The position numbers and the translations under genes are program-made. The notes beneath the pieces were generated by a model that did no database searches, was not told where the DNA came from, and saw only the letters and a list, made by a program, of their open reading frames with translations. From Chelatococcus sp. YT9 (GTDB lineage Bacteria; Pseudomonadota; Alphaproteobacteria; Rhizobiales; Beijerinckiaceae), in contig NZ_JAHBRW010000002.1 in the NCBI RefSeq assembly GCF_018398315.1, positions 1,782,637 through 1,846,636 on the forward strand: DNA of 64,000 bases, read 5' to 3'. Shown in pieces: positions 54,705-62,707 of this stretch (its first letter is position 1; the number at the start of each line of letters is the position of its first letter).

Positions 54705-54772
54705 GCGTGAAACTCCTCTGGATTATGTTGTGGAGTGAGCGGCGCGACTTATTGTCGTTTCCGCCGCCTTCG

Positions 54773-55849
54773 TCAGCTCTGAAGAACGACGCTATCGTTG
54801 ATTTGCCATCCGATCATCAGTTCATCACCTTCACTGATATGCATACCGACACCACGGTTTGGGCGCTTGACCTTGACCTCGATCCCTTCTGCTATGCGCA
54901 CGCGGTATAAGGAGGAGTCGCCAAGATAAATTTCGCCGGTTATGCGGCCGGGAATCTTGTTTGGAAGCGGATCATCTTGCTTGCAAAGTCGCAGGCGTTC
55001 CGGCCGCAGGAAGATCACGGCCGAAGATCCGGCCGGCGCATTCGTGGGCGCGACCGCAACGGAGTGCCCGGATACGAGCTCGCATCGACGCTCCTCGCCA
55101 TTGTCACCAAGACGGCAGGGAATGAAATTGGACTCGCCGATAAAGTTGGCAACGAAGCGATTCTGCGGCCGCTCGTATATCTCGCGCGGGCTTCCGTAAC
55201 TCGAAATTCGCCCGCCATCCATGACCGCGACGACATCGGACATCGTGAGAGCTTCTTCCTGATCATGGGTGACATAGATGACAGTGAGGCCGAGCTCGCG
55301 CTGGATGCTCTTGATCTCCTCCTGCATCTGCAGACGCAATCGCCGGTCGAGCGCACCAAGGGGTTCATCCATCAGCACCAGCGAGGGGCTGAACACCATG
55401 GCGCGCGCCAGCGCCACGCGCTGCTGCTGGCCACCGGACAACTGCTGCGGATAGCGCTTGGCCAGCGCCTCCAGACCAACGAGCTTCACGAAGGTTGCGA
55501 TCCGGTCGTTGGCTTCCGAGCGCGCGACGCCTCGCATCTTGAGCGGAAATCCGACATTCTCCGCCACGGTCATGTGAGGAAAAAGGGCATAGCTCTGAAA
55601 CACCATGCCCATATCGCGCTTGTGCGCCGCCACCCGCGTTACTGAACGACCATTGACAAGGATCTCACCGGCAGTCGGATCGACGAAACCGGCGATCATC
55701 ATCAAGGTCGTCGTTTTTCCCGAGCCACTCGGTCCGAGCAAGGTAAGGAACTTGCCCGGCTCCAAATCAAGCGACACGCCGAGGACCGCCCCACTGCCAT
55801 CGTAGAACTTCGCAAGATCGCGTAGGGAAAGACTGGCACCCTGGGGCAT
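54773..55849 (-). CDS. ABC importer ATPase, PotA type
   Basis: The 358-residue ATPase has Walker A GPSGSGKTT (39-47), signature LSGGQQQ (137-143), Walker B VLMDEP (158-163), switch His in YVTHDQEEAL and a C-terminal TOBE domain (IFLRPERLRLC onward), the PotA organisation. It is first in the importer operon and follows the flavin monooxygenase gene by 54 bases. Confidence 0.94.
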   Translation of the reverse strand: MPQGASLSLRDLAKFYDGSGAVLGVSLDLEPGKFLTLLGPSGSGKTTTLMMIAGFVDPTAGEILVNGRSVTRVAAHKRDMGMVFQSYALFPHMTVAENVGFPLKMRGVARSEANDRIATFVKLVGLEALAKRYPQQLSGGQQQRVALARAMVFSPSLVLMDEPLGALDRRLRLQMQEEIKSIQRELGLTVIYVTHDQEEALTMSDVVAVMDGGRISSYGSPREIYERPQNRFVANFIGESNFIPCRLGDNGEERRCELVSGHSVAVAPTNAPAGSSAVIFLRPERLRLCKQDDPLPNKIPGRITGEIYLGDSSLYRVRIAEGIEVKVKRPNRGVGMHISEGDELMIGWQINDSVVLQS

Positions 55850-55903
55850 TGCACTCTCGCCATTGGGGATGTTCGGACGAATGAACCGGAGCTTGCCGCC
55901 GGA

Positions 55904-57163
55904 TCAAGCCACCGCGGACGATGGCTCCCGGGCAAAGCCAAGATCAGCCCAGGTCTTGGGCTTGTCGACAAGGGCACCATACTTCTGCTTGGGTGCATAC
56001 TGCCCAGCTACGTCTGCGTCAGCGACAAGTCGGAGCAACTGCGATGCGCGTGTATGCAGCGATGCTGTGCGGACATCGCGCCACAAACGCTCCAGCGGTG
56101 CCGTCTTGAAGAGCGCACGTGTCCCGACCATGTCGAAGACCTTGGTGATCACGTGGATGGCCGTCTCGCGGGCAGTGTGATGGGCGCGCAACGAGGCGAG
56201 CGCTGCTTCCCCGAAGCGCTCCTGCTCCCAGAGCGAATTGGCGATCAGGCAGGAGCCCCGGGAAGCCTGGACTTCCCCTGAGAGCTCGCCGAGGGTCATC
56301 ATCAGCCCTTCCTCGTTCTGCAGGAAGGGCCTTGCCCTCAGCACCTCGAGCACATAGTCGAGCGCACCCTGTGCCGCGCCGAGCAGATGAAAGGCTTGTG
56401 ACAATTCTAGCGTATACGGGTCCTTCTGAACGAAATCCCCCGGCTCGCCGAGAACATTGTCCCAAGGGATGAAGACGTTGTCCAGTTTGGCGCTCCAGCT
56501 CACAGAGCTGCGCAATCCGATGATGTCATCCCAGCCGTGGCGGGAAAACGTGAGGCCGGGGCTGTCTTTGGTGACGATAGAAAGCGTTAGCCCGTCCGTC
56601 GCCGCATTGGCGCCTGGCGCGATGCTCCAATAGAGCAAGTAATCGGCTACGGGCGCATTGGAGCAGAAGTGCTTCGAGGCATTGGCGAGGAAGCCACCCT
56701 TTACAGGCGCCATCTCGGCCTGGAAGATCAGCTTGCGCGATGCGTCCTTGGCAGCGGTCTGCTCCTGATGGTTCACCTCGCTGCCGAGCGAACCCATGAT
56801 GGCGCCCTTGTTGACGACATCGCCGAGGATACGGCGCTTCTGCTCTTCGCTACCGAGGCGCGCAACGGCGCCGCACTGATGATAGTGAATGATGAGGTCC
56901 CATCCCGTCGCAGCACAGGCGCGCGAGACCTGTTCGGTCACGAGATAGGCTGTCAGATGAGCGTTGCCGGTGGCTGGCCCCTCGCCGCCATACTGCTTGG
57001 GCACGGCCAGGTTCAGAAGCCCTGCCTTGCGCAGCAACGCGAATGTCTCGGCAGGAAAGGCGGCCGCTTCATCGTCACGACGCGAAGCCTTCGCGATATC
57101 CGGCGCGAGAGAACTGGCGACGTCGACCCAGCGCTTTTGCTCTGCGGTAAGGGTGAAAGCCAT
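55904..57163 (-). CDS. Acyl-CoA dehydrogenase-fold flavin-dependent monooxygenase (DszC/HpaB-like group D)
   Basis: The 419-residue protein has the acyl-CoA dehydrogenase fold: helical N domain (LLRKAGLLNLAVPKQYGGEG), beta domain (GGFLANASKHFCSNAPVADYLL) and C-terminal helical bundle. The catalytic glutamate of true dehydrogenases is not evident. The pattern resembles two-component monooxygenases of the DszC/SfnB type, which use reduced flavin supplied by a reductase. Such a reductase gene is at 61663-62169 in the same locus. A CTGCATGCAG site lies 72 bases upstream. The substrate is probably what the neighbouring Pot-type importer brings in. Confidence 0.82.
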   Translation of the reverse strand: MAFTLTAEQKRWVDVASSLAPDIAKASRRDDEAAAFPAETFALLRKAGLLNLAVPKQYGGEGPATGNAHLTAYLVTEQVSRACAATGWDLIIHYHQCGAVARLGSEEQKRRILGDVVNKGAIMGSLGSEVNHQEQTAAKDASRKLIFQAEMAPVKGGFLANASKHFCSNAPVADYLLYWSIAPGANAATDGLTLSIVTKDSPGLTFSRHGWDDIIGLRSSVSWSAKLDNVFIPWDNVLGEPGDFVQKDPYTLELSQAFHLLGAAQGALDYVLEVLRARPFLQNEEGLMMTLGELSGEVQASRGSCLIANSLWEQERFGEAALASLRAHHTARETAIHVITKVFDMVGTRALFKTAPLERLWRDVRTASLHTRASQLLRLVADADVAGQYAPKQKYGALVDKPKTWADLGFAREPSSAVA

Positions 57164-57234
57164 GACACATCCTTTTCGATAGCGGCCGGGCGAGCGCGCA
57201 TTGCCGAGGCGCTGTTATATGGCTCGCCGGTTTA

Positions 57235-57244
57235 CTGCATGCAG
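57235..57244. promoter_or_regulatory. Shared palindromic site, copy 1
   Basis: CTGCATGCAG is a perfect palindrome followed by A-ATGC. The same 10-mer followed by C-ATGC recurs at 59278-59287. This copy lies 72 bases before the flavin monooxygenase start. Confidence 0.6.
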
Positions 57245-57374
57245 AATGCAGCACTTTTGGCTTAAGTCAAATCGGAATTGAATGGATTTTGTGCGAAGCC
57301 GGTCGATGGAGCGCCCAAGGAACGGGCGCTCCGCGCGATGTTGAAAGTCATCAGTCTGGTATTGCGTCGCTTTT

Positions 57375-58772
57375 TCAAGGTCCCTGTTCCGTGCCGGCGC
57401 TGGAAGATTGTGCAATGCGATCGAGAATGCGGACGTAGGCCTCCTGCCCGCGCCGAAAGTTATCGAGCCGCAAGAACTCGTTTGGAGCGTGAAAATTTTC
57501 GTCCGGCAGGCCAAATCCAAAGATCACGGTGTAGGCGCCGAGTTCCCTCCGAAAAAGATCGAGGATCGGGATCGAGCCGCCGGAGCGCGTGTAATATGGT
57601 TCGCGACCGTAGAGCTCGAGAAGGACATCACGCGCCGCCCTGTTGGCGGGATGATCCATTGGGATGAGGTAGGGCCGCGCCGCGTTGGGCAAAATTGTGA
57701 CAGTAATATCAAGTCCGTCAGGCTGCTGGCGTTCGAGATGCCGCTTGACAGCCATAGCGACAGTTTCCGGCTCCTGGTCCGGCACCAGGCGACAGGTAAT
57801 GACGGCACGCGCGGAGGCAGGAATGATCGTCTTGATGCCCGGCCCCGTGTAACCACCGGAGATCCCGTTAATTTCGAAGGTCGGCCGCGCGCCGATACGC
57901 TCGCGCGCGGTGAAGCCGGGCTCGCCTGCCAGAGCCTCCACGCCGATCGCGCGACGATAACCGACTTCATCAAAGGGGATTGCCGCTAGCTGCTCCTTCT
58001 CAGATGCGCTGATTGTTCGAACATCGTCATAAAAACCGGGGATAGTCACACGACCCGACGCATCACGCGTGCTTGCGAGCAAGTTGACGAGGCCCTGAAG
58101 CGGATTGGCGACGGCACCCCCATAGAGACCGGCATGGAGGTCCGTCGCCGGGCCCGTTGCCACAACCTCGAGTGCGCAGATGCCACGCAAACCCACGCGA
58201 AGATCCGCCTCAGTCGCGCTCCACTGCCACCCATCGGCACTAATCGCCATGTCGCAGGCAAGACGACTTCGGTGGAACGCCACGAATTCAGGTAAATCGG
58301 GGCTTAGAATTTCCTCCTGCCCCTCGAACAACACCTTAACGTTCACCGGTAAACACCGGCCGGTTTTCAACAAGGCCTGGAGCGCCAGGATTGGCGCCAA
58401 CATATTGCCCTTGTCGTCAGAAGCACCGCGCGCATAGATCCGCCCGTCACGAATGGTTGGCGAAAAGGGCGGATCAGTCCAAGCTTCGATGGGATCCACC
58501 GGCTGCACATCGAAGTGACCGTAGATCAGCACCGTGGGCTGGCCAGGCGCCCCAAGCCAGTCCCCGTAGACCATCGGATACTGTCCAGCGCGCAGCACAT
58601 CCACATGGTCAAGGCCAGCCGCCCGGAGGCGGGAGGCGAGCCACTCTGCGGCGTGATCGACATCCGGCAAGTGGGCCGGATCGGCGGAAATGCTTGGAAT
58701 ACGCAGGAAGTGCTTAAGCTCCTCGACAAAAGCTGCCTGGTGCTCATCGAGGTAATGCCGCCAATCCGTCAT
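57375..58772 (-). CDS. M20-family dipeptidase-like metallopeptidase
   Basis: From the ATG at 58772 (GAGGAG 6 bases upstream) the protein has 465 residues, the usual length of M20 dipeptidases. Ligands: His and Asp in IYGHFDVQPVD and GASDDKGN, Glu-Glu in FEGQEEILSP, and the final His in ENFHAPNEF. The motif RSGGSIPI is typical of the CNDP/PepV-like branch that cleaves dipeptides or N-carbamoyl/acyl amino acids. It follows the SnoaL-like gene by 10 bases. Confidence 0.92.
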   Translation of the reverse strand: MTDWRHYLDEHQAAFVEELKHFLRIPSISADPAHLPDVDHAAEWLASRLRAAGLDHVDVLRAGQYPMVYGDWLGAPGQPTVLIYGHFDVQPVDPIEAWTDPPFSPTIRDGRIYARGASDDKGNMLAPILALQALLKTGRCLPVNVKVLFEGQEEILSPDLPEFVAFHRSRLACDMAISADGWQWSATEADLRVGLRGICALEVVATGPATDLHAGLYGGAVANPLQGLVNLLASTRDASGRVTIPGFYDDVRTISASEKEQLAAIPFDEVGYRRAIGVEALAGEPGFTARERIGARPTFEINGISGGYTGPGIKTIIPASARAVITCRLVPDQEPETVAMAVKRHLERQQPDGLDITVTILPNAARPYLIPMDHPANRAARDVLLELYGREPYYTRSGGSIPILDLFRRELGAYTVIFGFGLPDENFHAPNEFLRLDNFRRGQEAYVRILDRIAQSSSAGTEQGP

Positions 58773-58782
58773 GTGATGCTCC

Positions 58783-59199
58783 TCAGGCTGCGTTCTCGAG
58801 TTGACGCTGCAGCACCAGACTGTCGCGCAACACCCAACTTTCCTGGATCTGCCCATCGGCAACCCGGTAGATCCCGATGCCCGGCACGGTCACGGCACGA
58901 CCGGTCGGGGCGCGGCCCTGAAACTCGCCTTGGTGGGTAGCAAGCATTGTATAGCGAACGACCACCTTATCGCCGTCGACAAGGATGTCATCTAGTGTGA
59001 ACCGCACGTCCGGAAACGCTCCGACGAGCGAATCGTAATTCTTGCGGATGCCCGCCGGGCCAGCGAGCACGCCCCGCGCCCCCGCGTGGTTGAGATACCC
59101 CGGCGCGAACAGGCTATCGATGGCCTCCGGCTGACGCTTGTCCCAGACCAGGTCGTAGTACTTGAGAATGACGGAGCGAGGTGTCTGGGTCTCGTTCAT
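58783..59199 (-). CDS. SnoaL-like (NTF2 fold) polyketide-cyclase-family protein
   Basis: From the ATG at 59199 (GGAG 6 bases upstream) the protein has 138 residues. It shows the SnoaL/ester-cyclase pattern LFAPGYLNHAGARGVLAGPAGIRK, FPDVRFTLDDILVDGDKVVVRYTML, and VPGIGIYRVADGQIQESWV. These small cone-shaped proteins act as hydrolases, isomerases or dehydratases; many are of unknown function. It heads the minus-strand unit across from the two M24 genes. Confidence 0.85.
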   Translation of the reverse strand: MNETQTPRSVILKYYDLVWDKRQPEAIDSLFAPGYLNHAGARGVLAGPAGIRKNYDSLVGAFPDVRFTLDDILVDGDKVVVRYTMLATHQGEFQGRAPTGRAVTVPGIGIYRVADGQIQESWVLRDSLVLQRQLENAA

Positions 59200-59277
59200 G
59201 ATGATCTCCGAAAGAAAGTGATGATGACAGTTGCGGACGCTTGACAACGGAGCGGCCTCGGCTCCACAGTAAGCCCT

Positions 59278-59287
59278 CTGCATGCAG
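59278..59287. promoter_or_regulatory. Shared palindromic site, copy 2
   Basis: CTGCATGCAG followed by C-ATGC, matching the site at 57235-57244. It lies in the 154-base divergent promoter region between the SnoaL-like gene and the M24 genes, 67 bases before the M24 start. Confidence 0.6.
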
Positions 59288-59353
59288 CATGCCATAGCCA
59301 ATCGACCGTAGCAGTTATTGGCGCAGCTGCATAACCGCGACGAAAGTTTTCCC

Positions 59354-60454
59354 ATGACCGAAACGTTTTCGAAGCGCCGCGACCAGGCCCGTCACGCCAT
59401 GCGGTCCGCTGGTTTCGATCTGCTTCTTCTTGGACCGGGGCCGGGGTTCCGCTATTTCACAGGACTGAACGCGATCGCCACGGAGCGGTTCGTTTCCCTG
59501 GCGATCGGAAGCGATGGTCACGACCGCATCTTCACACCTCGTCTGCAGGAGCCCCTTTACGCCGGCATTCCCGATGTGAACACGGTAGTTTGGGACGAGG
59601 CGGACAATCCTCTCGCGCAGGTTGCCCATGTGGCGCGAGAAGCCTCCGTCAAGACGATCGCAGTCAATCCCGAGTTCTGGAGCGGGTTCCTCATCACACT
59701 GAAGGCTCTTATGCCAGACGTCGCGCTGCATTCAGGCGGCTCCATCATCGACGATCAGCGCTGCATCAAGCACGCTGGGGAGATCGCCGCACTTGAATCG
59801 GCGGCCGCGCATATCGATGCGGTGTGGGCGCGATTCTGCGAAGCGACGCCATCCATGGTTGGGCGCACCGAGCTTGAGCTCCGGGCCGATATCGACCGAT
59901 TGATGCGGCAGGAGGGTTTCAGTGAAGTCAGCTGGGTTGACGTGGGGGCCGGCGCCAATGGCGCCTCGCCGCTGCATCACGGCAGCGATCACATGATCCG
60001 CGCCGGCGAGCCGGTGGTCTTCGATTTCGCGGGTTGTTACAATGGCTACTACGGTGACATCTGCCGCGTTGCCATCTCAGGCGAGCCGAGCCCGGATTTT
60101 CAGAAGATCTATGAGGTCGTCCAAGAAGCGCAGGAAGCGGCTTTCCAGGCGGTGCGTCCAGGCGTTCGGGCCGAGGAAATCGATGCGATCGCACGGCGCA
60201 TCATCACCGAGGAAGGCTTCGGGCCGTATTTCACGCATCGATTGGGCCACGGGATCGGACTTGCCGCTCATGAAGAGCCCTATATCGTCGCGGGTAACTC
60301 AACGCCACTCGTCGCGGGAATGGTTTTCTCCAACGAGCCCGGTATCTACATTCCCGGACACTGGGGCGTCCGCATCGAAGATATCGTTGTCGTCACAGCC
60401 GGCGGTGCACGGCGCCTGACCCATTCTCCCCGCCACCTCGTTCGTCTCGATTGA
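59354..60454 (+). CDS. M24-family Xaa-Pro peptidase-like metallohydrolase
   Basis: From the ATG at 59354 the protein has 366 residues. It has a creatinase-N domain (about 1-135) and an M24 domain with a complete metal set: Asp224 (VFDFAG), Asp235 (YGDICR), His299 (LGHGIGL), Glu328 (SNEPGI) and Glu342 (RIEDIV). It likely hydrolyses an Xaa-Pro dipeptide or related amide in the cytosol. It precedes a second M24-type gene by 17 bases. Confidence 0.92.
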   Translation: MTETFSKRRDQARHAMRSAGFDLLLLGPGPGFRYFTGLNAIATERFVSLAIGSDGHDRIFTPRLQEPLYAGIPDVNTVVWDEADNPLAQVAHVAREASVKTIAVNPEFWSGFLITLKALMPDVALHSGGSIIDDQRCIKHAGEIAALESAAAHIDAVWARFCEATPSMVGRTELELRADIDRLMRQEGFSEVSWVDVGAGANGASPLHHGSDHMIRAGEPVVFDFAGCYNGYYGDICRVAISGEPSPDFQKIYEVVQEAQEAAFQAVRPGVRAEEIDAIARRIITEEGFGPYFTHRLGHGIGLAAHEEPYIVAGNSTPLVAGMVFSNEPGIYIPGHWGVRIEDIVVVTAGGARRLTHSPRHLVRLD

Positions 60455-60471
60455 GCCATCGGAAATATCTC

Positions 60472-61608
60472 ATGTCCACAACCAAGGTCTTCGCCTTTCC
60501 GCTGGAGGAATATGCCGCGCGCGTCTCGCTGCTGCGGGCACGGATGGCGGATGTTGGCGCCGATGTCCTGATCATCGATGAATTTGAGCACCTCGCCTAT
60601 TTCACAGGACATATCCCCACAGCGGCCATGTATCAGTGCTGCTTGATGCCGCGGAGTGGGGAACCCGTAATGATCGTGCGCTCCCTCGACGGGCCAATGC
60701 TTGAAGAAATGAGCTGGACCAGCGATCATGTTCTTTTCAACGATGGTGAAGATCCGGTCCAGATCGTCATTGGTGAGTTGAAGCGTCGCGGCTACGGCAA
60801 GAGCCGTATTGCCGTCGAGACTGACTCGCATATTCTCCTCCCCAAGCGTCTGGATGCGTTTAAAGCTGCCTTAAACGAGGCAATTTTCGTCGATTTCAGC
60901 GGACATATGTGGGAACAACGACTGCGGAAATCGCCGCGTGAGATCGACTATCTTCGACGCTGCGCGAAGATCTGTGACCTTGCGACCCTCGCCGGTGCCG
61001 AGGCGTCGCGCGCCGGCGTGCCCGAGCGCGAGGTCGCGGCCGCGATAACGAGCGCTGCATTGAAGGCAGGAGCGGACAACACACGGCTCCTTTTGATGCA
61101 GTCTGGGCCGCGTTCCAGCACCCTGCATGGCGGATTAGGCAATCGCATCCTCGCCAACGGCGATATCGTTCACATCGAGATGGTTCCGCATCTGCGGGGT
61201 TATACTGCACGCTCCATGCGCCCGGTCTCCGTCGGGGCGCCCAGCGCGCGGCAGCAAGAGGCTGCGCAAGCACTCATCAGCCTGCAAGACGCCCAATTTC
61301 AAGCCATGCAGCCGGGTGCGCATGCCGGCGAGGTCGACGCCATCTTGCGGGACGGCGTATTAAAAGCAGGATTGCGCGAGAGCTATACCAATATCACGGG
61401 CTACACACTCGGGCTCGTAACCATTCCTCGCACCAGTGATTTCACCCGAGTCTTCTTGCCTAATTCCGAATGGATTCTTGAAGAAGGCATGGTCTTCCAC
61501 ATGTACACTTGGGCGGAAGGGATGGCCTTCAGCGAAACAATGCTGGTAGCCGCTGACGGCGCGGAACGATTGACCCGGATGGAGCGGAAACTTCTCGTTT
61601 CCTGCTGA
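60472..61608 (+). CDS. M24-fold protein lacking metal ligands (creatinase/ectoine-hydrolase-like)
   Basis: From the ATG at 60472 the protein has 378 residues with the creatinase two-domain plan. The five metal positions are mostly lost: Glu236 (HIEMV) for the first Asp, Arg247 (GYTARSMRP) for the second Asp, Tyr311 (GYTLGL) for His, Tyr345 (FHMYTW) for Glu; only Glu355 (SETMLV) remains. The SETMLV ending and FHM motif are like creatinase and DoeA ectoine hydrolase, which are metal-independent. It may therefore be a metal-free amidinohydrolase/amidohydrolase working with the intact M24 enzyme before it. Confidence 0.85.
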   Translation: MSTTKVFAFPLEEYAARVSLLRARMADVGADVLIIDEFEHLAYFTGHIPTAAMYQCCLMPRSGEPVMIVRSLDGPMLEEMSWTSDHVLFNDGEDPVQIVIGELKRRGYGKSRIAVETDSHILLPKRLDAFKAALNEAIFVDFSGHMWEQRLRKSPREIDYLRRCAKICDLATLAGAEASRAGVPEREVAAAITSAALKAGADNTRLLLMQSGPRSSTLHGGLGNRILANGDIVHIEMVPHLRGYTARSMRPVSVGAPSARQQEAAQALISLQDAQFQAMQPGAHAGEVDAILRDGVLKAGLRESYTNITGYTLGLVTIPRTSDFTRVFLPNSEWILEEGMVFHMYTWAEGMAFSETMLVAADGAERLTRMERKLLVSC

Positions 61609-61662
61609 CCGAGCCGCGAAGGCGGCCAATGAGCCATGCAGCTGAGGGTGTGGAGCAAAGAT

Positions 61663-62169
61663 ATGACCGTCGTTTCTTTCCCCCCGGTCGACAGCGCTAG
61701 CTTCCGTCGCGCCCTTGGGCAATATGCAACGGGCGTTGCTGTCATCACGGGCCGCGATGGAAATGGTGAACGGTTTGGTCTAACGGTCAGTTCATTCAAT
61801 TCGGTGTCGCTCGACCCACCGCTCGTCCTCTTCAGCATCGATCGCGCGGCGCGCAGCCTCCCCTCGCTCTTGGCGTCGGAGGGCTATGCTGTCAACATCC
61901 TGTGTCGGCACCAGGACCATCTGTCGAACCGATTTGCGAGATACGGCGCGGACAAATGGGTGTCTGTCGAGCACGCCCTTGGCCACGCACAGGCGCCTCT
62001 GTTGCCAGATACGCTTGCGCATTTCGAATGCGCGCATTACGCGCATTACGATGGCGGAGACCATGTTATCTGCGTAGGACGCGTTTTGTCCTTTGCCTGG
62101 AACGAAGCAGAACGTCCCCTGATCTTCTTTCGCGGCGCGTATCGCGATCTTCATCTCGACGCCTCATAA
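61663..62169 (+). CDS. Flavin reductase-like protein (HpaC/FMN reductase family)
   Basis: Start at the ATG at 61663, with GGAG 7 bases upstream; 168 residues. The split-barrel flavin reductase pattern is clear: FRRALGQYATGVAVITGRD, GLTVSSFNSVSLDPPLVLFSI, and a C-terminal HVICVGRVLSF strand. It reduces FMN or FAD with NAD(P)H and hands it to an oxygenase. The best local partner is the flavin monooxygenase at 55.9-57.2 kb; the LLM enzyme at 9.3 kb is a further candidate. Confidence 0.92.
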   Translation: MTVVSFPPVDSASFRRALGQYATGVAVITGRDGNGERFGLTVSSFNSVSLDPPLVLFSIDRAARSLPSLLASEGYAVNILCRHQDHLSNRFARYGADKWVSVEHALGHAQAPLLPDTLAHFECAHYAHYDGGDHVICVGRVLSFAWNEAERPLIFFRGAYRDLHLDAS

Positions 62170-62707
62170 TCCGCGCCGGGAAAGCATTTCTCCCCGCCCG
62201 TGATATAGGCAGCCTCGCCGCCCGTGCGGAATCAAGCCGGCTCCTACGATGCGAACCACGACAGCATGGTTGCATTGCATGCTTGACCCGCCTGTGGACA
62301 ATCCGCGCACCTGCCAAACGCAAATGAGACAACCGTTTCCCTCCAGGCCGTTAGCAATCAATTTGGCCTGAAATAGATGTCATTTTGCCACGGATTAGAC
62401 ATTTTCGGTGAAGTCGGCTATACAGCGGCAACATCGAGAGGATCAACGATGGGCCTCGTGATGATCTGCAGATCACTATGAGAGGGAATGCACCAATGGA
62501 CCGCACTCCATTCTGTGTCTCTTCCGATCATTGCAAACATATATTTTCGTAATATTTTCTTGCGATGACAAAATCTGTATCGGGATGCGATGAACTTCAT
62601 CAGACGCCCCTTATTTCATGGTGCCGATAACCGAATTCCACCGCAACCATGCACAATGACTTGGCATTATTGAGAGACCATAACAAGGAAGGAGACGATC
62701 CAGAGCA
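62170..62707. other. Long AT-rich non-coding region upstream of gpsA
   Basis: These 538 bases carry no normal-length gene. There is a perfect 14-base palindrome (TGATCTGCAGATCA, 62462-62475). Two very small ORFs with plausible ribosome sites are present: 62449-62481 (10 codons, GAGAGG 7 bases upstream, overlapping the palindrome) and 62496-62552 (18 codons, MDRTPFCVSSDHCKHIFS). The region probably holds the gpsA promoter and a structured leader; an osmotic or regulatory role is possible but not shown. Confidence 0.4.
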
